Assembly: GCA_902478985.1 (NCBI GenBank)
Contig: CABSNH010000017.1
Span: forward strand, 1 to 18,817
Reading direction: 5' to 3'
Length of the DNA stretch: 18,817 nucleotides
Source of the DNA: an uncultured Collinsella sp.
GTDB taxonomy: Bacteria; Actinomycetota; Coriobacteriia; Coriobacteriales; Coriobacteriaceae
The notes below the pieces were generated by a model, which searched no databases, was not told the DNA's origin, and saw nothing but the letters and a program-made list of their open reading frames with translations. Both the position numbers and the translations under genes were made by a program. This document shows, in pieces, positions 14,765 to 18,817 of this stretch. Each line of letters starts with the position of its first letter. Position 1 is the first letter of the stretch.

Positions 14765-15388
14765 CTAGCCTTCGAGTTGCGCCACTTTGTAGCGGTAGGC
14801 GGCGGCGATAACGTCTTTACAGCCCTCGCGTCCCAACTTGGCGCGGTTGACGACGATGTCTTTGCCGCTCGTCATCTTCCACTTTCCGGCGCTGTAGCGC
14901 TTGTAGAACGCCTCGCGCGCCTTCTGCTGCTGCTTGACCAGCTTGGCGCCCTTCTTTTTGTTAAGTCCACGCTTCTTGCGCACGATCTCGACGCGGTCCT
15001 CAAAGGGTGCGGTCACCAACACGGCAATATGGTTGGGGTTGTTACGCAGCAGGTAATCGGACAGGCGACCTTCAATAATGCAGCTCTCGGTCTCGCCCAG
15101 ATCCAAAATCACCTGGCTCATCTTTTGGAACAACTTGTCCGAGTACGAGCGCGCATCGTAGCGGTCGGGCAGGAACGCCATGTTCTCCACGGCCAGACGT
15201 TCGTCATAGGCGGCCATCTTATCGAGCGACTCGCCCGCGCGCAGAGACGCGCGCACCAGCAGCTCGTTGTCGTACAGCGGAATCCCCAACTCGTCGGCAA
15301 GCATGCGACCAATCTCGTGGCCCTCGGCGCCAAAGTCGCGCGCGATGGTAATGACCACAGGATTCTTCTTGTTCTCCAGATCGCTCAT
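14765..15388 (-). CDS. Cytidylate kinase-like family protein
   Basis: A 207-residue P-loop nucleotide kinase-like protein resembling the cytidylate kinase-like (Cmk-2) family. The N-terminus VVITIARDFGAEGHEIGRML (11-30) carries the modified phosphate-binding loop GAEGHEIG instead of a classical GxxGxGK. IIEGRLSDYLL follows near residue 100, and a lysine/arginine-rich region (KKRGLNKKKGAKL) near 135-150 resembles a lid. The substrate is unknown; it is not necessarily CMP. The ATG at 15388 has AAAGGA upstream; an earlier in-frame ATG at 15433 falls within a palindrome. It lies 48 nt behind the permease gene, probably as last gene of the operon. The IS3 remnant begins 29 nt beyond its stop. Confidence 0.8.
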   Translation of the reverse strand: MSDLENKKNPVVITIARDFGAEGHEIGRMLADELGIPLYDNELLVRASLRAGESLDKMAAYDERLAVENMAFLPDRYDARSYSDKLFQKMSQVILDLGETESCIIEGRLSDYLLRNNPNHIAVLVTAPFEDRVEIVRKKRGLNKKKGAKLVKQQQKAREAFYKRYSAGKWKMTSGKDIVVNRAKLGREGCKDVIAAAYRYKVAQLEG

Positions 15389-15405
15389 CGCGATTCCTTT
15401 CTCTA

Positions 15406-15434
15406 TGTGGCAAAGGGGCTGTCCCTTTGCCACA
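15406..15434. repeat. Perfect 12-bp palindrome between permease and kinase-like gene
   Basis: TGTGGCAAAGGG (15406-15417) pairs with CCCTTTGCCACA (15423-15434) around GCTGT. It fills most of the 48-nt gap between two minus-strand genes. No T tract follows on either strand, so it is not a standard terminator. It could stabilise the upstream mRNA or partly attenuate. Its core (GGGRCAG on the minus strand) resembles the palindromes at 14736 and 18572. Confidence 0.75.
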
Positions 15435-15436
15435 TT

Positions 15437-16075
15437 CTACGCTGCCACCATTCGCCTCTGATATGCGCGAACCAGCAGCGAGATACCAAAGTTGAGCACA
15501 AAGTACATCGCAAACACCAGGCCGTAGAGCATAAGCACCTGCGACAGATCGATCGCGTGGGCCATCACAACGTTGGCCGTGTACATGAGCTCGGCCACGT
15601 TAATGCCCGAAAGATACGAGCTGTCCTTAATGACGGTCGTGCACTGGCTAAACAGCGCCGGAATGATCGTCTTAAACGTCTGCGGCAGAATGATGTAGCG
15701 CATGGTGGCAAAGAAGCCGAAGCCCTGGCTCTGCGCTGCCTCAAACTGGCCGCGCGGAATCGAGTTGAGGCCGCCGCGCACAATCTCGGCCATAACAGCG
15801 CTGGTAAACAGCGTGAAGGCGATGGTCGAAATCACAATGTCCAAACCCTGCACCGTAAAGTAGATAAACAGGATCCACAGCAGGTTCGGCGTGCAGCGGA
15901 ACAGCTCGATATAGGCGCTCACCAAAATACGGAACGGGCGGGGCGCATAGCTTTTAACGAGCGCCAGCACCGTGCCAAAGATGAGCGAGAAAAAGATCGA
16001 CAGCGCCGAGATCTCGATCGTCTTAACAAAGCCGCCCCAAATGTAGAGCAGGTTGGTCGCGTTGAAGATTTCCAT
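15437..16075 (-). CDS. Amino acid ABC transporter permease (second)
   Basis: A 212-residue membrane protein of the polar amino acid uptake type (HisM/GlnP class). Hydrophobic segments lie near 12-40, 50-75, 80-97, 125-145 and 180-205. The cytoplasmic EAA loop that docks to the ATPase is at about 112-131 (EAAQSQGFGFFATMRYIILP). The N-terminal ELFRCTPNLLWILF motif is typical of this permease family. GAGGAGG, at the end of the preceding gene, provides its ribosome binding site; 3 nt separate the two permeases. It probably forms a heterodimer with the other permease. The amino acid transported cannot be told from the sequence. Confidence 0.92.
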   Translation of the reverse strand: MEIFNATNLLYIWGGFVKTIEISALSIFFSLIFGTVLALVKSYAPRPFRILVSAYIELFRCTPNLLWILFIYFTVQGLDIVISTIAFTLFTSAVMAEIVRGGLNSIPRGQFEAAQSQGFGFFATMRYIILPQTFKTIIPALFSQCTTVIKDSSYLSGINVAELMYTANVVMAHAIDLSQVLMLYGLVFAMYFVLNFGISLLVRAYQRRMVAA

Positions 16076-16078
16076 GCG

Positions 16079-16825
16079 CTAGGCCTCCTCTACGTTGTCG
16101 AGCCCCAGCTCGGCCAGGCTCACGCCGCGCGGACGCTCCTTGGAGCGGCGCTCGAGCCACTGCACCAGCATGGCGAGCGGAAAGCAGATGATGAAGTACA
16201 TAAGGCAGCAGACGATGTATCCCTGCAGGTAACCGTACAGACTCACAAAGTTGTCGGAACGGTACATAAGGTCGCCACCGGCCACGAGCGCCAGCACCGA
16301 CGTGTTCTTGACCAAGTTGAGCGCCTGGTTACACAGCGGCGGCAGAATGATCTTGAACGTCTGGGGCAGCACGATGTACCAGTACGCCTGCGCACGGGTG
16401 AAGCCCTGGCTCTGGGCCGCCTCCATCTGACCGCGCGGAACCACCTCGATACCAGTGCGGATGACCTCCGAAATGTAGGCCGCGTGATACAGGCCCACAC
16501 CCAAGAAGCCCAGCACGAACGGCGCGATGCGCACCGGCTGGTCGGCACCGGTTATGGCCTGCAAAAACTGCGGACCGGCCATGTACATAAAGAGCACCTG
16601 CACGGGCAACGGGGTGTTCTGGTAAAACTCCACGTACACGCGGCTTATGGCGCGCAGCACGCGCGAGCGAGTGGTAGAGAACACGCCCAGCAGCGTGCCC
16701 AGCACCAGCGACAGCAGCAGACCGGCAACGACCACTTGCAGCGTCACGCCAAAGCCCTCCCAGAAGGGCCCCATGTTTTGAAATGTCGTCGACCAACGGT
16801 CGGCGTCAAATAATCCTTCGAGCAT
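16079..16825 (-). CDS. Amino acid ABC transporter permease (first)
   Basis: A 248-residue permease homologous to the following one. The ATG at 16825 was chosen because AGGAAGGA precedes it; the frame extends to 16858 but those codons overlap the binding-protein gene. Membrane segments are near 24-50, 72-95, 100-120, 150-170 and 205-228. Family motifs include EFYQNTPLPVQVLF (66-79) and the EAA loop EAAQSQGFTRAQAYWYIVLP (135-154). A hydrophilic tail of about 20 residues ends the protein. The gene follows the binding-protein gene after 25 nt and precedes its partner permease by 3 nt. Confidence 0.92.
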   Translation of the reverse strand: MLEGLFDADRWSTTFQNMGPFWEGFGVTLQVVVAGLLLSLVLGTLLGVFSTTRSRVLRAISRVYVEFYQNTPLPVQVLFMYMAGPQFLQAITGADQPVRIAPFVLGFLGVGLYHAAYISEVIRTGIEVVPRGQMEAAQSQGFTRAQAYWYIVLPQTFKIILPPLCNQALNLVKNTSVLALVAGGDLMYRSDNFVSLYGYLQGYIVCCLMYFIICFPLAMLVQWLERRSKERPRGVSLAELGLDNVEEA

Positions 16826-16850
16826 TTGATTCCTTCCTTGGACGATGCGC

Positions 16851-17726
16851 CTATACAAGACCCCAGGTCTTGACCTCTTGGTCGAGCCAGCCGTCGGCCA
16901 GGCGATCGCAAATCACCTGATCGACCACGGCCGAAAGGTCGCAACCCTTCTTGGTCGCCACGCCGTAGCCCTGCTCGCCAAACTTGACCTCGGGCTGCAG
17001 CAGCTCAACGGTCTCGTTCATGTAACCGGCCAGCGTGGAGCGGTCCATGGCAAAGACGTCGATATTGCCGGCGTCGAGCGAACTCTTGATGATGGGGTAG
17101 CCGCTAAAGGCCCTAAACTCGGGCTTGCAGCTAAAGCCGTTGTCCTTGATCATCTGCTCGATCAGGCTCTGCGTGATGGCGCCCTGGCTCACGCCAATGA
17201 CCTTGCCGTCCAGGTCCTCAATCGAGGTAAAGCCCGAACGCTTCTTGACCATGAGTCCCACGTAGTCGGTGCGGTACGGCGTCGAGAAATCCCAGCTCTT
17301 CTTGCGCTCGTCGGTGATGGTGTAGGTCGCCGCGACCACGTCGAGTTGGCCGTTATCGATCAGCGGGCCGCGCGTCTTGGGCGTTACGTCGGTAAACTCG
17401 ACAAGCTCCTGGGCGCGGGCCTCCTTGTAGCTCACGCCAAAGACGGCAGCGGCGATCTGGTAGCACAGATCGACTTCCATGCCCTCAAAGCGGCCCTTGG
17501 CGGTGTCGTAATAGCCATAGCCGGGAACGTCCTTCTTAACGCCGGCATTCAGATGGCCACGCGACTTGATGGCCGCAAGCTTGGACCCCTTGTCGGAGCC
17601 CTCGCCGCTGGTGGAGTTGCCGCAACCGGCAAGCGCGGTCCCCGTCAGCGCAAGCATGCCGGCGCCCGCCAGCTGCAAAAAGCGACGGCGCGACACGGCC
17701 GCCCTCGTCATATCCGTCATGTCCAT
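16851..17726 (-). CDS. Amino acid ABC transporter substrate-binding lipoprotein
   Basis: A family 3-type solute-binding protein of about 291 aa. The N-terminus combines a twin-arginine motif SRRRFLQ (12-18), a hydrophobic stretch and a lipobox LAGC with C35, so it is probably exported by Tat and lipid-anchored outside the membrane. The mature part shows the two-lobe fold signatures: GMEVDLCYQIAAAVFG, the DVVAATYTITDERKKSWDFS block and VIGVSQGAITQSLIEQ. The start is uncertain: GTG 17729, ATG 17726 and ATGs at 17720 and 17711 are all possible, and none has a strong ribosome binding site. The gene starts 8 nt after the ATPase gene stops. Confidence 0.92.
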   Translation of the reverse strand: MDMTDMTRAAVSRRRFLQLAGAGMLALTGTALAGCGNSTSGEGSDKGSKLAAIKSRGHLNAGVKKDVPGYGYYDTAKGRFEGMEVDLCYQIAAAVFGVSYKEARAQELVEFTDVTPKTRGPLIDNGQLDVVAATYTITDERKKSWDFSTPYRTDYVGLMVKKRSGFTSIEDLDGKVIGVSQGAITQSLIEQMIKDNGFSCKPEFRAFSGYPIIKSSLDAGNIDVFAMDRSTLAGYMNETVELLQPEVKFGEQGYGVATKKGCDLSAVVDQVICDRLADGWLDQEVKTWGLV

Positions 17727-17734
17727 CACCGCGC

Positions 17735-18466
17735 CTAGTGCAGAATCTTGGACAGGAACTCGCGGCAGCGCGGGTTCTCGGGGTTATCGAAGAAGTGCTC
17801 GGGCGTGCCCTCCTCCAGGATGCGGCCGTCCTCCATAAAGATGACGCGGTCGGCCACCTGGCGCGCAAAGCCCATCTCGTGCGTCACGCAGATCATGGTG
17901 ATGTCCTCCTGCGCGAGCTCAATCATAACGTCCAGAACCTCCTGGACCATCTCGGGGTCGAGCGCCGAGGTCGGTTCGTCAAACAGGATGATGGGTTGCT
18001 TGGTGCACAGGGCGCGGGCGATGGCGATGCGCTGCTGCTGACCGCCCGAGAGATTCTGCGGATACTCGCCGGCCTTATGCGCCATGCCGACGCGCTTGAG
18101 CGCGGCGATGGCGATCTCGGTCGCCTCCTCCTTGCTCTTCTTTTGCAGCTTGATGGGCGCGAGCGTCAGGTTGCCGAGCACCGTCATGTTGGGATACAGG
18201 TTGAACTGCTGGAACACCATGGAACTATACTTGCGAGCCATCTCCAGGTGGTTCTTTTTGGTGAGCGGCGTACCGTCGATGACAACCTCGCCCGACGTGG
18301 GCTCCTCCAGATAATCGACGCAACGGATGAGCGTCGACTTACCCGAGCCGGAAGGCCCGATCATTACGAGCTTCTCGCCGCGCTTGACGGTGAGATTGAT
18401 ATCTTTGAGCACATGCAGGTCGCCAAAGTACTTGTTGAGATGCTTGATCTCGATCATGTCTGCCAT
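17735..18466 (-). CDS. Amino acid ABC transporter ATP-binding protein (GlnQ type)
   Basis: The 243-residue ATPase of a polar amino acid importer. Walker A GPSGSGKST is at 37-45, the Q-loop FQQF at 85-88, the signature LSGGQQQR at 139-146, Walker B IILFDE at 159-164 followed by PTSALD, and the switch histidine H196 (THEMGF). Length and the tail HFFDNPENPRCREFLSKIL are typical of GlnQ/HisP proteins. GGAAGGGA lies before the ATG at 18466. It is the first gene of the operon: ATPase, binding protein, two permeases, kinase-like protein. All parts of a complete importer are therefore present. Confidence 0.96.
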   Translation of the reverse strand: MADMIEIKHLNKYFGDLHVLKDINLTVKRGEKLVMIGPSGSGKSTLIRCVDYLEEPTSGEVVIDGTPLTKKNHLEMARKYSSMVFQQFNLYPNMTVLGNLTLAPIKLQKKSKEEATEIAIAALKRVGMAHKAGEYPQNLSGGQQQRIAIARALCTKQPIILFDEPTSALDPEMVQEVLDVMIELAQEDITMICVTHEMGFARQVADRVIFMEDGRILEEGTPEHFFDNPENPRCREFLSKILH

Positions 18467-18501
18467 GAATGTCCCTTCCCTGCGTTTACACGAATTGCTC
18501 T

Positions 18502-18527
18502 ATTTTACGGAAAGAACCACGTTTCCG
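18502..18527 (-). promoter_or_regulatory. Possible promoter and operator dyad of the transporter operon
   Basis: A -10-like TAAAAT (minus strand, 18507-18502) lies 35 nt before the ATPase start; no good -35 box is seen. Directly upstream, CGGAAA (18508-18513) and TTTCCG (18522-18527) form a dyad with an 8-nt spacer, where a regulator could bind. GGAAAGAACC (18509-18518) recurs with one change as GTAAAGAACC at 18547-18556. Confidence 0.3.
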
Positions 18528-18571
18528 CAGCCCACGCTACATTCCCGTAAAGAACCCGCAACCTTCCACCC

Positions 18572-18640
18572 ACTCATTGGGGACAGGCTTAAATGAGTAC
18601 CCGCTCATTGGGCACTCATTTAAGTCTGTCCCCAATGAGT
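18572..18640. repeat. Near-perfect 31-bp palindrome
   Basis: Arms 18572-18602 and 18610-18640 are complementary except for one G/T and one A/C position, around the 7-nt loop GCTCATT. The outer part ACTCATTGGGGACAG pairs with CTGTCCCCAATGAGT, and the loop again contains CTCATT. It lies about 105 nt upstream of the ATPase gene. No T tract follows on either strand. It looks like a member of a dispersed intergenic palindrome family. Confidence 0.85.
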
Positions 18641-18652
18641 ACCCAGCCCAGC

Positions 18653-18685
18653 AAAAAGGGGCGCGACCATGACGGCCACGCCCCT
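18653..18685 (-). terminator. Intrinsic terminator (minus strand)
   Basis: On the minus strand AGGGGCGTGGCC pairs with GGTCGCGCCCCT across the loop GTCAT, including two G/T pairs, and is followed by TTTTT (18657-18653). It would stop minus-strand transcription coming from beyond the right edge, or an RNA started just upstream of it. Confidence 0.8.
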
Positions 18686-18697
18686 CAAGACCCGAAA

Positions 18698-18725
18698 ATA
18701 ATATAACCGCCCTTGTTGAGCACAA
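18698..18725 (-). promoter_or_regulatory. Possible promoter directly ahead of a terminator
   Basis: On the minus strand TTGTGC (18725-18720) and TATTAT (18703-18698) are separated by 16 nt in an AT-rich patch. Transcription would start near 18691, only a few bases before the terminator stem at 18685. The match is moderate and may be chance. Confidence 0.3.
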
Positions 18726-18768
18726 GTCAGCGAAAACCCGTACACGCGAGCAAGGTGACGTGAATCAG

Positions 18769-18791
18769 AACCACCCTTAAAAAGGGTGGTT
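18769..18791. repeat. Perfect 10-bp hairpin near the right edge
   Basis: AACCACCCTT (18769-18778) and AAGGGTGGTT (18782-18791) pair around AAA. Neither strand has a clean T tract after it. It could be a weak terminator of a gene that lies beyond the right edge. From 18686 to the window end I see no coding sequence. Confidence 0.5.
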
Positions 18792-18817
18792 TGCTCTTAG
18801 GGTATAACCCACGGGCC

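Noticed and set aside
15406..15434. Palindrome as an intrinsic terminator
   Set aside because: No T tract on either strand after the stem, so it was called a repeat.
14501..16813. A 770-codon open frame on the + strand opposite the transporter genes
   Set aside because: It lies antisense to permeases and the kinase-like gene with clear family motifs, and its His/Gln/Val/Leu-rich translation is a typical shadow of GC-rich codons.
18769..18791. AAGGGTGGTT as a possible T-box antiterminator motif
   Set aside because: The rest of the T-box motif (ACCGCG), a Stem I and a terminator switch are not visible; the sequence is simply one arm of a 10-bp hairpin.

Overview
The window looks like a chromosomal segment of a GC-rich Coriobacteriia-type actinobacterium; the overall style is most like Collinsella. 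That placement rests on codon use, the MEP-pathway ispH, the phospholipid genes plsY and gpsA beside der, and intergenic palindromes I associate with that group. No search was run, so the genus is an inference.

Positions 2-10703 (+ strand) hold eleven housekeeping genes packed head to tail, with gaps of 0-18 nt and several start/stop overlaps, probably one transcription unit. They are plsC (5' end outside the window), ispH, a PDZ/radical-SAM/DUF512 protein, der, plsY, gpsA, rpe, a cysteine desulfurase, a Nif3-like protein, a DUF164-type coiled-coil/zinc-ribbon protein and coaBC. PlsC, PlsY and GpsA together cover glycerol-3-phosphate supply and acylation. IspH makes isoprenoid precursors, Der matures the 50S ribosome, Rpe serves the pentose phosphate pathway, the desulfurase supplies sulfur, and CoaBC makes 4'-phosphopantetheine. 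A separate promoter, a tRNA-Pro(GGG) gene and a strong terminator close this half (10712-10903).

Positions 10904-14735 are an accessory patch between two convergent transcription units. About 400 bp without a convincing gene come first, then a nest of insertion sequences all read on the minus strand. A complete IS21-family element (11832-14087; istA and istB, inverted repeats, four-copy arrays of 22-23 bp at each end) sits between a 3' remnant of an IS1249/IS256-like transposase and a 5' remnant of an IS150-group IS3 element. The flanks come from unrelated elements and show no target duplication, so the arrangement reflects a rearrangement rather than one simple insertion. The IS3 remnant keeps an A7 frameshift site and a hairpin that covers the orfA ribosome binding site.

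Positions 14765-18466 (- strand) encode a polar amino acid ABC transporter: ATPase, Tat-type lipoprotein binding protein and two permeases, followed by a cytidylate kinase-like protein. Its upstream region carries a dyad next to a possible -10 box, a near-perfect 31-bp palindrome and an intrinsic terminator with a possible promoter directly upstream. Palindromes sharing a GGGGACAG core occur at three places in this half, and the IS3 element appears to have landed in one of them. I found no clear new defence or biosynthetic system. The most unusual material is the IS mosaic and the palindromic repeats.
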